A stretch of DNA of 61,201 nt from Ilumatobacteraceae bacterium (GCA_018401375.1 JAGYKR010000014.1:1-61201), one strand, 5' to 3'. Shown: positions 26,131 to 35,209, counted from the stretch's first letter. A program made the numbers and translations. The notes: generated by a model not told the origin, from the sequence alone.

Positions 26131-28449
26131 ATGAGTCTGGTGGGAGCACGAGTCCTACGCAAAGAAGACCCCCGGCTACTCACCGGTCAGGGGACCTTCG
26201 TTGACGACATACAACCTGTCGGATGCCTTCATGCGGCATTCGTGATGTCGAGCTGCGCCCATGCCGAGTTGGTATCCATCGATGCCCGTGCAGCGCTGGC
26301 CATGCCCGGTGTGGTGGGCGTGTGGACCGCTGCAGATTTCCTCGACTATCCCGATCTTCCCGGCGGTCTCCCCGAACTGGAGCGACCGGCCCTCGCCCGA
26401 AATAGGGTTCGATTTGCGGGTGAGCCGCTAGCCGTAGTGGTGGCCGAGAGTCGCTATCAGGTGGCTGACGCCGTGGCAGCGGTAGAAGTGGAATATCAGG
26501 AGCTGGACTCGGTGACCGACGTGACGTTGGCCGCCGGACCCGACGCCCCACTGCTGTTTGAACATCATGGTTCCAACGTCATCACCAAAGTTCCGATGCT
26601 TGATGACTTGGAGCGGGAGTTGGAGCGCTGCGATCAGCGTGCCCACCTGCGTCTGGTGAATCAGCGGTGCGCTGCGGTCCCCATTGAAGCCTCTGCCTGT
26701 CTGGCGGACTGGGGAGTGGAGGGTCTCACGCTGTGGGCGACGTTCCAGGCACCACACCACCTCCGCAACTATCTAGCCACCTGGCTGGACCTGCCTCAGA
26801 ACTTGTGTCGGGTGATCGCCCCTGACGTGGGTGGGGGTTTTGGGGCCAAGATTCCGTGGTATCCGGAACTATTTATCGCGCCGTTGCTATCGAAGTGGTT
26901 GCGACGTCCGGTGAAGTTCACCCAAACGCGGTCGGAGGCCATGGTGCAGATGACCCACGGCAGGGACCAGGTTCACGACGTGGATGTGGGTTTTGACAAT
27001 GACGGCCGGATCAAGGCGCTGCGGTTCATCATCAGCCAGAACTTAGGTGCCTACCCCGACCCGACCGGTTTGGGTTTGGCGGTGTTGACGTCATGGATGG
27101 CTGCGGGATGCTACGACATCGCCAAGGTGGCAACCTCGTTCCGGACGGTGGTCACTAACACCACACCGGTAGCCGCCTACCGTGGGGCCGGTCGACCTGA
27201 AGCCGCATACTCCATCGAGCGGATGGTAGACCTCGTTGCCCTTCGGACCGGTCTGGACCCGGCTGAAGTGCGTCGCCGGAACTTCATCTCCCCTAAGGCG
27301 TTTCCTTATAAAACGCACAACGACCCCGTTGTCTATGACTCAGGGGACTTCCCGCAGGCGTTGGCGGAATGTTTGCGTCTGGTGGACTACGAGGAGGTCC
27401 GCCGTCGTCAGGCCGCTACCCGCAATGATCCCGATGCACCCCTGATCGGTGTGGGATTGTCCTGTTGGCTCGAGATCGCCGGCTTCGGTCCCAACGGATC
27501 CTTGGAGGGTTTCGGACACCTAGCATCTTGGGAATCTGCGCAGGTGCGAATCCATCCAGATGGTTCGGCTGTGGTCTTCGCGGGATCTTCCCCTCATGGC
27601 CAAGGTCATGAGACCACCTTTGCGCAGATCGCCTCTGACGAGTTGGGTATCCCGTTTGACCGGATCAGTGTGCGCTTTGGTGATACCGCCACCGTGATCC
27701 AGGGCATCGGCACTATGGGGTCGCGCGGCGTACCAACGAGTGGGTCGGCTGTGAAAATGGCATCGGTCACCGTGTTGGGGCGGGCCAAGAAGATCGCCGC
27801 CCATCTGCTCGAAGCCGCTGAAGAGGACCTAGAGGTGCTCGACAATGCCTTCAGCGTGCGGGGAACTCCTGGCAAAAAGGTGAGTTGGGGTGACGTGGCC
27901 TGGGCCTCGTTCCAGCCGCTGCGCCTGCCCGAGGAACTCTCCGCAGGTTCTCTTGAGGAACGTTTGTTCATGGAGTCCCCCAACTTTTCCTACCCATCGG
28001 GCGCGTATGCCTGCGTGGTGGAGATCGACCGCCGCACGGGGCGAATCACCATCGACAAGATGGTGCTGATCGACGACTGCGGTACCGTGATCAATCCGCT
28101 ACTGGCCGAAGGCCAAGTTCATGGCGGGGTAGCTCAAGGTATCGCCCAAGCCTTGTTCGAACAGGTGGTCTTTGACCCCGACAGTGGCCAGCCGCAGACC
28201 ACCAATCTGATCGATTATCTGGTGCCTTCGGCGCCCGATCTGCCCGATTATGTGGCCGGACGGATTACCACTTTGTGTCCGAATAACCCTCTGGGAGCAA
28301 AAGGCATCGGTGAATCGGGTGCGGTGGGGGCGCCCGCAGCGGTAGTGAACGCCGTCTTGGATGCTCTCTCAGGGTTTGGTGTGGAACATCTTGATATGCC
28401 GGTCACCTCTGAGAAGGTCTGGCACGTTCTCCAAGGAGGTCAGCAATGA
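26131..28449 (+). CDS. molybdenum hydroxylase large subunit (xanthine dehydrogenase/CoxL family, form II)
   Basis: A 772-residue molybdopterin-cytosine-dinucleotide binding subunit. GGFGAK (about residues 235-240) and the active-site loop AYRGAGR (349-355) are visible. AYRGAGR is the form II signature; true aerobic CO dehydrogenases have AYxCSFR. Near the C-terminus GAKGIGESGAVG carries the catalytic glutamate and MPVTSEKVW closes the domain. The enzyme hydroxylates a carbon next to a heteroatom or an aldehyde, using water and passing electrons through the FeS and FAD subunits encoded next. A GGAGGA site precedes ATG 26131. The substrate is unknown and probably the compound imported by the adjacent ABC transporter. 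Confidence 0.92.
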   Translation: MSLVGARVLRKEDPRLLTGQGTFVDDIQPVGCLHAAFVMSSCAHAELVSIDARAALAMPGVVGVWTAADFLDYPDLPGGLPELERPALARNRVRFAGEPLAVVVAESRYQVADAVAAVEVEYQELDSVTDVTLAAGPDAPLLFEHHGSNVITKVPMLDDLERELERCDQRAHLRLVNQRCAAVPIEASACLADWGVEGLTLWATFQAPHHLRNYLATWLDLPQNLCRVIAPDVGGGFGAKIPWYPELFIAPLLSKWLRRPVKFTQTRSEAMVQMTHGRDQVHDVDVGFDNDGRIKALRFIISQNLGAYPDPTGLGLAVLTSWMAAGCYDIAKVATSFRTVVTNTTPVAAYRGAGRPEAAYSIERMVDLVALRTGLDPAEVRRRNFISPKAFPYKTHNDPVVYDSGDFPQALAECLRLVDYEEVRRRQAATRNDPDAPLIGVGLSCWLEIAGFGPNGSLEGFGHLASWESAQVRIHPDGSAVVFAGSSPHGQGHETTFAQIASDELGIPFDRISVRFGDTATVIQGIGTMGSRGVPTSGSAVKMASVTVLGRAKKIAAHLLEAAEEDLEVLDNAFSVRGTPGKKVSWGDVAWASFQPLRLPEELSAGSLEERLFMESPNFSYPSGAYACVVEIDRRTGRITIDKMVLIDDCGTVINPLLAEGQVHGGVAQGIAQALFEQVVFDPDSGQPQTTNLIDYLVPSAPDLPDYVAGRITTLCPNNPLGAKGIGESGAVGAPAAVVNAVLDALSGFGVEHLDMPVTSEKVWHVLQGGQQ

Positions 28450-28943
28450 GCACACAAGAGTGGACTAAGGCGGTGACCGTCACGGTTAATGGTCGCCGCG
28501 AAACCCGCGAGGTGGAGCACCGAACACTGCTGGTCCATCTGCTGCGGGAGCAACTGCGCCTGACAGGAACCCACATCGGCTGCGACACATCAAACTGCGG
28601 GGCGTGCACCGTGATCCTTGACGGTGCAGCGGTGAAGAGCTGCACGGTGTTGGCGGTGCAGGCCCACGGCCATGAGGTCACGACTGTGGAGGGTTTATCG
28701 GGCCCGTTTGACGGGCTGAGCGCCGTCCAAGAAGGGTTCCGTCAAGAGCATGGGCTGCAATGCGGGTACTGCACCCCAGGCATGTTGATGGCGTCCACGG
28801 CTCTGTTATCCGAACAACCGGACCCGAGCCCCGAGCAGGTCCGACACGCATTAGAAGGCAACATCTGCCGTTGCACTGGTTATGAGATGATCGTGCGGTC
28901 GGTCCGGTGGGCAGCAGAACACAGTGATGGGGCGACACCATGA
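28446..28943 (+). CDS. molybdenum hydroxylase 2Fe-2S small subunit (CoxS-like)
   Basis: A 165-residue ferredoxin-type subunit whose ATG overlaps the large-subunit stop (ATGA). The plant-type 2Fe-2S cluster ligands are in GCDTSNCGACTVILDG plus a later Cys (about residues 43-64). The all-helical second cluster domain has QCGYCTPGM and NICRCTGYE (about 100-140). It relays electrons between the molybdenum centre and FAD. Length and motif order are normal for the family. Confidence 0.95.
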   Translation: MSTQEWTKAVTVTVNGRRETREVEHRTLLVHLLREQLRLTGTHIGCDTSNCGACTVILDGAAVKSCTVLAVQAHGHEVTTVEGLSGPFDGLSAVQEGFRQEHGLQCGYCTPGMLMASTALLSEQPDPSPEQVRHALEGNICRCTGYEMIVRSVRWAAEHSDGATP

Positions 28944-29761
28944 TCCCCGCCCCGTTTCGTCACATCACTGTGGAGACTGTTGAGGAAGCCTTAGCTGCAC
29001 TGGTGGAATTCGGTGACGAAGCCCGCCTGTTGGCCGGCGGCCACTCGTTGTTGCCGCTCATGAAGTTACGACTGGCCACCCCGGCGGTGTTGATCGATAT
29101 CTCCGGTATCAGCGGTATGGACACTGTGCAGGTGGACGGCGATCATCTGCTGGTGGGCGCTTTGACACGGCATCGCACCTTGGAGTTGTCCGATCTGGTG
29201 GCCCGCGAGGCGCCGCTGTTGGGACATGTGGCGGGCTTGGTGGGCGATCCCCAGGTGCGTAATCGGGGCACCATTGGCGGGTCTATCGCCCATGCCGATC
29301 CAGCAGCGGACCTGCCGTGTGCTCTGGTCGCCCTCGATGGAGTGGTAGGTCTTCGCTCAGTGACTGGCGCCCAACGTGAGGTCCGGGCCGAAGAGTTCTT
29401 CACCGGATTCTGGAGCAGTGTGATGGAGCCGGACGAGATGATCACCCATTTCCGCATCCCTCGCACCGGCTCGGCTGGTTGGGCATACGAGAAATACACG
29501 GCGCGAGCTCAGGACTGGGCCACTGTGGCCGTGGCATGTGTAGCGGGACGGGTGGTGCTGGGGGCCATGTCCGATACCCCGCTGCGGGCCAGCGCAGTGG
29601 AGCAGGCCATCGCGAGCGGCGCCACTGCTGCAGAGGCTGCGCTGACTGCACATGAAGGCACGAACCCGTCCGGCGATCTACGTGCCTCAGCGGAGTACCG
29701 CGCCCATCTGGCAACGGTGCTCACCGAACGTGTCCTCCTGCGCAGCGGTTACGGGATCTGA
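28940..29761 (+). CDS. molybdenum hydroxylase FAD subunit (CoxM-like)
   Basis: A 273-residue FAD-binding subunit, with its ATG overlapping the small-subunit stop (ATGA). The two flavin loops are AGGHSLLPLMKLRLA (about residues 32-46) and TIGGSIAHADPAADLP (about 111-126), followed by the C-terminal CO-dehydrogenase flavoprotein domain. It receives electrons from the 2Fe-2S subunit and reduces the final acceptor. The 3' end overlaps the convergent cytochrome P450 gene by 13 bases. Gene order large-small-medium differs from the cox order M-S-L, as is usual in form II loci. Confidence 0.93.
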   Translation: MIPAPFRHITVETVEEALAALVEFGDEARLLAGGHSLLPLMKLRLATPAVLIDISGISGMDTVQVDGDHLLVGALTRHRTLELSDLVAREAPLLGHVAGLVGDPQVRNRGTIGGSIAHADPAADLPCALVALDGVVGLRSVTGAQREVRAEEFFTGFWSSVMEPDEMITHFRIPRTGSAGWAYEKYTARAQDWATVAVACVAGRVVLGAMSDTPLRASAVEQAIASGATAAEAALTAHEGTNPSGDLRASAEYRAHLATVLTERVLLRSGYGI

Positions 29762-30951
29762 TCCAAAAGCACCGGGTAGCGCGAGAACACGGTGCGGGTC
29801 GTCGATGCGTCGATGACCGCTGGGTCGTGGGGATCCGGGCAGGCCCCGGCAGCCAGCAAGACCCCTGACATCACCACCACCGCACCGAGCAGGTGATGTT
29901 CCAATCCGCCCATTTGATGGGCTGGCACACCGGCGGCTAGTTCTTGTCCAAGACACGCATGGATCCCGTGACCGAAACTGAGTCCCCACGGGGCCACCTC
30001 ATCGGGCAGTGTGCGATGCGGATCAAACTGGTCGGCGTTCTCTCCGAAGATTGCGCCGTCACGGTTGGCTGCCTCAAGGTGGAGTGACACGGTGGCACCT
30101 GACTCAATCTCTCGCCCCGACCGCAATGTCACCGCTTCTGTCGCCTGCCGCAGCGCCACCGGACTCGCCGGATGCAAACGGAGGGATTCGTGCACGAACC
30201 TCTGTCGCAGCACCGGATTGTGCGTGAGTGGGTCTCGGTCCTCGGGGTGTTCGGCGATCCATGTCACGAGATGGTGCATGGCGTGGACCAGCTGATTTGA
30301 GGTGGAATGTGACCCCACCCATGGGAAATAGGCGATCTCGCGCAGGAAATCCTGCTCGCTCAAGTTCAGATCCTCCGATGCCCACAACAAGGTGGTGACC
30401 ACATCACGAGGAAGAGCTGACGCATCGCTGCGGCCATCGCGTACCTCGTCCACGACCAACTGGCGACGGGACACGGAGGGATCAATGAACTGCTCAGCCA
30501 CCTCACGGAGGGCGTCGATGCCCGATTGGAGCACGGCGTGACGGTCACCGGTGGCATGACTCACGGTGGACCCCTTTGCGAGGCGCTCCATTAACGATGC
30601 GAACTCGTCGAGTCGGTCAGCCTCCACGTCGATCCCGGCAATCCGGACCGCCAAGGTCATCATCGTGCGGCGGGCGACGGATAAGAGTTCGGCCTGCCCG
30701 GCTCGGCGCGGCTCCTGCAAGACCTCATCAATGATCGTTGGAATGATCTCGGTTTCGTACCAGGCAAACGTGTCAGGGCGGAAGAGGCGATTCTCAAAGC
30801 GGCGGCGCACCCGATGGGCATCCCCGTGAAGATTCACGATGACACCTTCCATTAACGGTGCGGCCTCATCGTAAAGAGCTTGCCGGAGGGCACGATGCCG
30901 CAGGGCTTCACGGCATTCGTCGTATGTCGATAAAGAGATCACCGCCACCAC
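29749..30951 (-). CDS. cytochrome P450 (copy 1)
   Basis: A 400-residue soluble bacterial P450. The heme loop is FGHGIHACLG with the axial cysteine at residue 333; the ExxR pair is in HESLRLHP. The I-helix reads VGSHST (residues 212-217). The usual acid before the threonine (GxD/E-T) is replaced by His215 and the threonine by Ser216, so the standard oxygen-activating acid-alcohol pair is absent. The N-terminus NLHGDAHRVRRRFENRLF is typical of the subfamily. The copy at 33250 is a clear paralogue, sharing this region and the PDPHDP...RYP end. It is the only strand-reversed gene in the first half of the island. No ferredoxin or reductase partner is nearby. Confidence 0.9.
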   Translation of the reverse strand: MVAVISLSTYDECREALRHRALRQALYDEAAPLMEGVIVNLHGDAHRVRRRFENRLFRPDTFAWYETEIIPTIIDEVLQEPRRAGQAELLSVARRTMMTLAVRIAGIDVEADRLDEFASLMERLAKGSTVSHATGDRHAVLQSGIDALREVAEQFIDPSVSRRQLVVDEVRDGRSDASALPRDVVTTLLWASEDLNLSEQDFLREIAYFPWVGSHSTSNQLVHAMHHLVTWIAEHPEDRDPLTHNPVLRQRFVHESLRLHPASPVALRQATEAVTLRSGREIESGATVSLHLEAANRDGAIFGENADQFDPHRTLPDEVAPWGLSFGHGIHACLGQELAAGVPAHQMGGLEHHLLGAVVVMSGVLLAAGACPDPHDPAVIDASTTRTVFSRYPVLLDQIP

Positions 30952-30988
30952 CTTTCCATCGCAGACTAGACCTCGCTAGGGTCATTTC

Positions 30989-31768
30989 GTGACCCCCGCA
31001 GGATCCCTTCTCGTGACCGGCGCCGCCAATGGCCTCGGCGCCCATCTCGCCCGCCGCGCTGCTGCAGAGGGGTTCCGGGTAGCGGCCTTGGACCTCGCTT
31101 TTCCCACCTCATTAGGCGATGACATCACCCACCTTGAGGCTTCGGTGACTGATCCCGATGCCGTGAACGCGGCGTTCGAATCATTCGGTCCCGTCGACGC
31201 TGTGGTGAACAACGCGGGCATCGTCCGTTTCGGCCCCCTGCTGGATCTGTCCCTGCCGGACTGGCGCGCCGTGATCGATGTGAATCTGACTGGCGCCTTT
31301 GTTGTGGCTCGCGCTGCTGCACAGAGTTGGAGTGCTGAGGGTCGCCCCGGTGCCATTGTGAACGTGACCTCCATCAACGGTGTCGCGGCCGGTCCAAACG
31401 GCGGCGCCTACGGAGCCTCTAAGGCAGCGATTGCCCTCATGACCTCGCAAATGGCGATCGAGTGGGGTCCGCTCGGGATTCGAGTGAACGCAGTGGCCCC
31501 CGGGTTGATCGACGCCGGTATGTCCGAGCCTCTGTACGCCGACGCAGCCACCCGCGAGGCCCGGTCCTCAAAGGTGCCGTTGGGACGTCTGGGAACAGCC
31601 GACGACGTGGCATCGATGGTGTTGTTCCTATTGTCTCCGGGTGCGAGCTACGTGACCGGCCAGAACATCGTGGTCGACGGCGGTGTGGTGGGTTCGGTGA
31701 TTGCCCACTTGCCTCGGCCGGCATCGGTGGACGGCGTGGGCCACACAGCACCGGTGGTCACCAGATGA
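30989..31768 (+). CDS. short-chain dehydrogenase/reductase
   Basis: A 259-residue classical SDR from GTG 30989. The cofactor loop is TGAANGLGAHLAR (about residues 11-23), NNAGIVRFG stabilises the sheet, and the catalytic triad comprises Ser in NVTSINGVA with YGASK (Tyr and Lys about 154-158). The C-terminus carries VTGQNIVVDGG. A weak acidic residue after strand 2 (LDLAF) favours NAD(H). It oxidises or reduces an alcohol/ketone intermediate of the cluster's pathway. It starts a run of three genes with four-base overlaps and diverges from P450 copy 1. Confidence 0.92.
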   Translation: MTPAGSLLVTGAANGLGAHLARRAAAEGFRVAALDLAFPTSLGDDITHLEASVTDPDAVNAAFESFGPVDAVVNNAGIVRFGPLLDLSLPDWRAVIDVNLTGAFVVARAAAQSWSAEGRPGAIVNVTSINGVAAGPNGGAYGASKAAIALMTSQMAIEWGPLGIRVNAVAPGLIDAGMSEPLYADAATREARSSKVPLGRLGTADDVASMVLFLLSPGASYVTGQNIVVDGGVVGSVIAHLPRPASVDGVGHTAPVVTR

Positions 31769-32475
31769 GTCGTGTTCGAGTGATCACGGGCGGCCCTGAC
31801 TACGCCCACGATTTTTTAGGGCCAAACGGAACGGGACCGGCCTTGATGACCGTCCTGCACAACGCCGGCCATCAGGTGGAGTGCACCGATGACATCGAGT
31901 CGGGGTTTCTCGGTTGCGCTGATGTCGACGTGGTGGTGATCAATGCGTTGCGGTGGCGAATGTTGGCTGACCAGTATGCGCAGTGGCGCGACCAATGGGC
32001 ATTTAGCCCCTCAGCGGAGGCCCGGCGGAGCGTCCTTGAGTTTGTGGAGAGCGGCGGAGGCCTCGTGGCCTGCCACACCGCAATGATTTGTTTCGATGAT
32101 TGGGATCAGTGGGGCGCGCTTTTGGGCGGAACGTGGGTGTGGGGTACGTCATCGCATCCAGCACCCGCACCCGTGCAGGTCACAATCGCTGAACCGTCGC
32201 ATCCTGTCGTGGCCGGCCTGACCGATATGCGACTGGTGGACGAGGTCTACGGGGATCTGTCCATGGGTGACGACGTGTCGGTGTTGGCCACCGCCCGACG
32301 CCACGCCGAGGACGCCGAGCAACCAGTGGTCTGGGCGCGTCACGCCGGTCGGGGTCGGGTGGTGGTCAATGGTTTCGGTCATGACGTGGCCTCAATCACA
32401 TCACCTGATCATGAGCAGTTATTGGTTCAGGCCGTGGCGTGGTGCGCAGGCCGTGATAAGGAGACGGTGGCGTGA
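31765..32475 (+). CDS. ThuA-domain protein
   Basis: A 236-residue protein with a class I glutamine-amidotransferase-like fold, matching the ThuA (trehalose utilisation) family. Supporting segments are RVRVITGGPDYAHDF at the start, DVDVVVINAL, the GGGLVACHTAMICFDDWDQWGALLGGTW region with the family's C-H-x pocket, and VVVNGFGHDVASI. I take ATG 31765, overlapping the SDR stop (ATGA), because family similarity starts there. ThuA proteins occur in sugar-derivative catabolism clusters with SDRs and TIM-barrel isomerases, as here; their chemistry is poorly defined. Confidence 0.82.
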   Translation: MSRVRVITGGPDYAHDFLGPNGTGPALMTVLHNAGHQVECTDDIESGFLGCADVDVVVINALRWRMLADQYAQWRDQWAFSPSAEARRSVLEFVESGGGLVACHTAMICFDDWDQWGALLGGTWVWGTSSHPAPAPVQVTIAEPSHPVVAGLTDMRLVDEVYGDLSMGDDVSVLATARRHAEDAEQPVVWARHAGRGRVVVNGFGHDVASITSPDHEQLLVQAVAWCAGRDKETVA

Positions 32476-33236
32476 CCTCATTTCAAGGACACAGCGTGTT
32501 GATCACCGGCGGCGGTTCGGGCCTTGGTGAAGGTGCTGCTCGCCACTTTGCCGCCCGAGGGGCTCAGGTGACCATCACGGGTCGTCGCCACGAGGCCCTC
32601 GCGCGTGTGGCGAGCGAAATAGGTGAGCAATGCTGCGTGGTGGTGGGCGATGTGACCGTCGCCGAGGACCGCGGACGCATGATCGCAGAAGCGATACGCC
32701 ACGGTGACGGACAGCTCCACACGCTGGTGAACAACGCCGGCAACATGTACCGGGGACCCCTCGCCGACCTCGATGAGCAACAGTTGCTTAATGTGTTCCA
32801 CAGCAATGTGATCGCCGGCATGATGCTGGCCCAAGGCGCTCTTGATGCGCTGGAACGCACGAGCGGGGCGGTGATCTTCATCGGTTCGGTGCACTCCCAG
32901 CGAGCGTTCCCCGGTGCATCGCCCTACGCCGCGACCAAGGGCGCAGTGGAAACTCTGACCGGGGTGTTGGCCGCCGAACTGGGGCCTCGGGGCGTACGCG
33001 TCTCGTGTGTTCGGCCGGGCGCAGTCTTCACCCAAATCAATCAACGCGCCGGCCTCGGTGACGATGCCACCGCTCTGGCCCGCCTCGAGGGTTTGGCCTC
33101 AGCACATGCATTGGGGCGCATCGGGACCGTCGAGGAAATCGCCGAGGCCATCGCTTATCTCGCCACCGCGCAATGGACCACAGGCGCAGTGCTTACTGTG
33201 GACGGTGGCTTGAGTTTGGGAGTTACCAACGCATGA
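32472..33236 (+). CDS. short-chain dehydrogenase/reductase
   Basis: A 254-residue classical SDR from GTG 32472, overlapping the ThuA-domain gene (GTGA). The cofactor loop is TGGGSGLGEGAARHF. The Arg-rich strand-2 end (TGRRHEALARV) suggests NADP(H). The catalytic residues are Ser in IGSVHSQRAF and Tyr/Lys in YAATKGAVE. TTGAVLTVDGG closes the protein. It differs enough from the SDR at 30989 to act on another step. P450 copy 2 follows after 13 bases, so all four genes are probably co-transcribed. Confidence 0.92.
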   Translation: MTSFQGHSVLITGGGSGLGEGAARHFAARGAQVTITGRRHEALARVASEIGEQCCVVVGDVTVAEDRGRMIAEAIRHGDGQLHTLVNNAGNMYRGPLADLDEQQLLNVFHSNVIAGMMLAQGALDALERTSGAVIFIGSVHSQRAFPGASPYAATKGAVETLTGVLAAELGPRGVRVSCVRPGAVFTQINQRAGLGDDATALARLEGLASAHALGRIGTVEEIAEAIAYLATAQWTTGAVLTVDGGLSLGVTNA

Positions 33237-33249
33237 TCAGGGGAACGTC

Positions 33250-34434
33250 ATGACCGAAACCATTGTCACCATCACGACATTTGACGAAGCCAAAGATGTC
33301 TACCGTCACAAAGACCTCCGCCAGGCGCTCTATGACGCCGGCGAGGTCGTGATGGCCGACGTGTTGGTAAACCTGCACGGCGCAGCGCACCGTGATCGTC
33401 GCCGCCTGGAGAACCGTTTGTTCCGGCGCGACACCGTGGAGCGCTACGAACACGAATTGTTTCCTCCGATTATCGATGCCACCCTGCAGCCGCACCTTGA
33501 TGCTGGTCGAGCCGAACTCGTGGATCTGGGCCATCAGTTGATGATGAATCTGGCGGCGTCCACCGCCGGAGTGGACCGTCCGCTCGGGACCCCGGCCGAA
33601 ACCGCTCGGTTGTACGACTACCTCATGCGCTTCATTGAAGGTGCCACCTTGGCCCATTACACCGGGGACCGGGAAGCCAAAGCCGCCGAAGTGCGCGCCA
33701 AGTTAGAAGCGTTTGATACCGAGTTCGTGGAACCATCAGTACAGCGAAGGCTCAAGCTGATCGCTGCACATGAGCCCTTACCCCACGACGTGTTGAGCGT
33801 GTTGCTCACCAACCAAGATCAACTGGACCTTCCGCGCGAGGTCGTGGTGCGCGAAGTGGCGTTCTACTTGTTGGCTGGAGCGCATACCTCGGCCACCGCA
33901 TTCACTCGGGTCACCCACCATCTGTTCCGTTGGCTTGAGGCGCACCCCGACGAAGCCGACGCGGTTCACGATCGCCTGTTTGTCCAGCGCTGTACCCATG
34001 AGACAATCCGCCTGCAGCCCTCCAGCCCGGTTGCCGCACGGTGGGCATTGACCGACATTGAGTTGCGAAGTGGCCGCAAGATTCCCGCTGGCGCCAAGGT
34101 GATCATCGACTTGTTGGCGGTCAACCGCGACCCCGCCGTGTTCGGTGATCGGGCCGACGAGTTTGATCCCCGCCGCGAAATTGCCGACGGTGTGGCTCCC
34201 TACGGACTGTCGTTTGGGTCGGGGATGCACGCATGTATCGGCCAAGACCTGGCTGCCGGCTACGCCTTCACCGATGGTGAGGATGTAGCCGAGCATTTGT
34301 TCGGTCTGGTCCCCGAAGCGGTGCAGCGCTTGTTTGACCACGGAGCTCGCCCCGACCCTCACGATCCCCCCGAGATGGATGACTCGACCGCCCGACCCTA
34401 TTTCGGTCGGTATCCGATCGTGTTCCACCGCTGA
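33250..34434 (+). CDS. cytochrome P450 (copy 2)
   Basis: A 394-residue P450 with heme loop FGSGMHACIG (axial cysteine at 329) and ExxR in HETIRLQP. The I-helix reads AGAHTS (209-214): His212 takes the place of the conserved Asp/Glu while Thr213 is kept. It is paralogous to the product of 29749-30951; both share NLHG-x-AHR-x-RRR-x-ENRLFR near the N-terminus and PDPHDP near the C-terminus. Two copies flanking two SDRs and a ThuA gene suggest successive oxidations of one substrate or heterogeneous substrates. Its 3' end overlaps the convergent TIM-barrel gene by 37 bases. Confidence 0.9.
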   Translation: MTETIVTITTFDEAKDVYRHKDLRQALYDAGEVVMADVLVNLHGAAHRDRRRLENRLFRRDTVERYEHELFPPIIDATLQPHLDAGRAELVDLGHQLMMNLAASTAGVDRPLGTPAETARLYDYLMRFIEGATLAHYTGDREAKAAEVRAKLEAFDTEFVEPSVQRRLKLIAAHEPLPHDVLSVLLTNQDQLDLPREVVVREVAFYLLAGAHTSATAFTRVTHHLFRWLEAHPDEADAVHDRLFVQRCTHETIRLQPSSPVAARWALTDIELRSGRKIPAGAKVIIDLLAVNRDPAVFGDRADEFDPRREIADGVAPYGLSFGSGMHACIGQDLAAGYAFTDGEDVAEHLFGLVPEAVQRLFDHGARPDPHDPPEMDDSTARPYFGRYPIVFHR

Positions 34435-35189
34435 GCAGCAGCATGCAGAGTGCTCATGCGGCCAGCGAGGTCGCCAGTGGCACACATGGCGTCGCTTTGC
34501 ACTTCCACGCTCAGCGGCACGTGGGGAGGCACGTGGGCCATCAGTGCGATGCCGTCCAGCTCCCCGTCGCCGGGCGGCAATCGATGATGGCGGGCCTCAT
34601 TCAGCCACGCTTCGGTCCCACCTTGGGGTGCGCTGCGGGGGGCATCACAAATCTGCACCCACCCCAACACGCCCTGGTCCACAAGCATGGATATGTCCTG
34701 TGGAGTGGCGCCGACCCGGTGGTGATGCAACACGTCGCAGACCACGGTGGCGCCGCAGGCACTGGCCATAGCGGCGGCCCGGGTGGGTGTGGCCGGCGTG
34801 GTCCACGCCATGTATTCCAGACCTACGCCCAACCCCACACAGCCGGCCTGTTCCACAAGGTGGGCCAGCGCATCGGCGGTGGCGGCTTCGTCAGGCAGAT
34901 CGGATACCACCAGCACCTGTTGGGCGCTCAATGCCGCAGCGGTGTCGAACAGCGCCGCAACATTCAGTTTGGTGTCACCGATTCGCACCACCTCAACCTC
35001 GGCAAGGTAGACGCCTTCGCCGTTGAGGAGGCGGCTGAGGTCGGCCACTTGGGGACCGGTCAGGGCATGCTCACCCGTGAGGCGCAGCCCCACACCGTCA
35101 AACCCGGCGGCCCCCGCTGCTCGCACCAAAGTTGCGGCATTAACGTCGAGGGCGCTTCCCGCAGCGAGATGCAATGGCCGAACCGTCAT
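34398..35189 (-). CDS. sugar phosphate isomerase/epimerase-like TIM-barrel protein
   Basis: A 263-residue protein of the xylose-isomerase-like (AP endonuclease 2) TIM-barrel family. Supporting features are LVRAAGAAGFDGVGLRL (beta-alpha 1), ADLSRLLNGEGVYLAEVEVVRI, GVGLEYMAW carrying the metal glutamate, VVCDVLHHHRVG carrying Asp and His ligands, LGWVQICDAP, and LSVEVQSD with the last metal glutamate. The E-D-H-E metal site therefore appears complete. The family includes sugar, inosose and keto-acid isomerases and dehydratases. It is transcribed against its neighbours and converges on P450 copy 2; its start is 21 bases from the divergent amidohydrolase start. Confidence 0.8.
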   Translation of the reverse strand: MTVRPLHLAAGSALDVNAATLVRAAGAAGFDGVGLRLTGEHALTGPQVADLSRLLNGEGVYLAEVEVVRIGDTKLNVAALFDTAAALSAQQVLVVSDLPDEAATADALAHLVEQAGCVGLGVGLEYMAWTTPATPTRAAAMASACGATVVCDVLHHHRVGATPQDISMLVDQGVLGWVQICDAPRSAPQGGTEAWLNEARHHRLPPGDGELDGIALMAHVPPHVPLSVEVQSDAMCATGDLAGRMSTLHAAAQRWNTIGYRPK

Positions 35190-35209
35190 TGCGAGGAGGA
35201 TACGAAGTC

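Noticed and set aside
26131..28449. Aerobic carbon monoxide dehydrogenase (coxL proper)
   Set aside because: The active-site loop is AYRGAGR, not AYxCSFR, so CO oxidation is unlikely.
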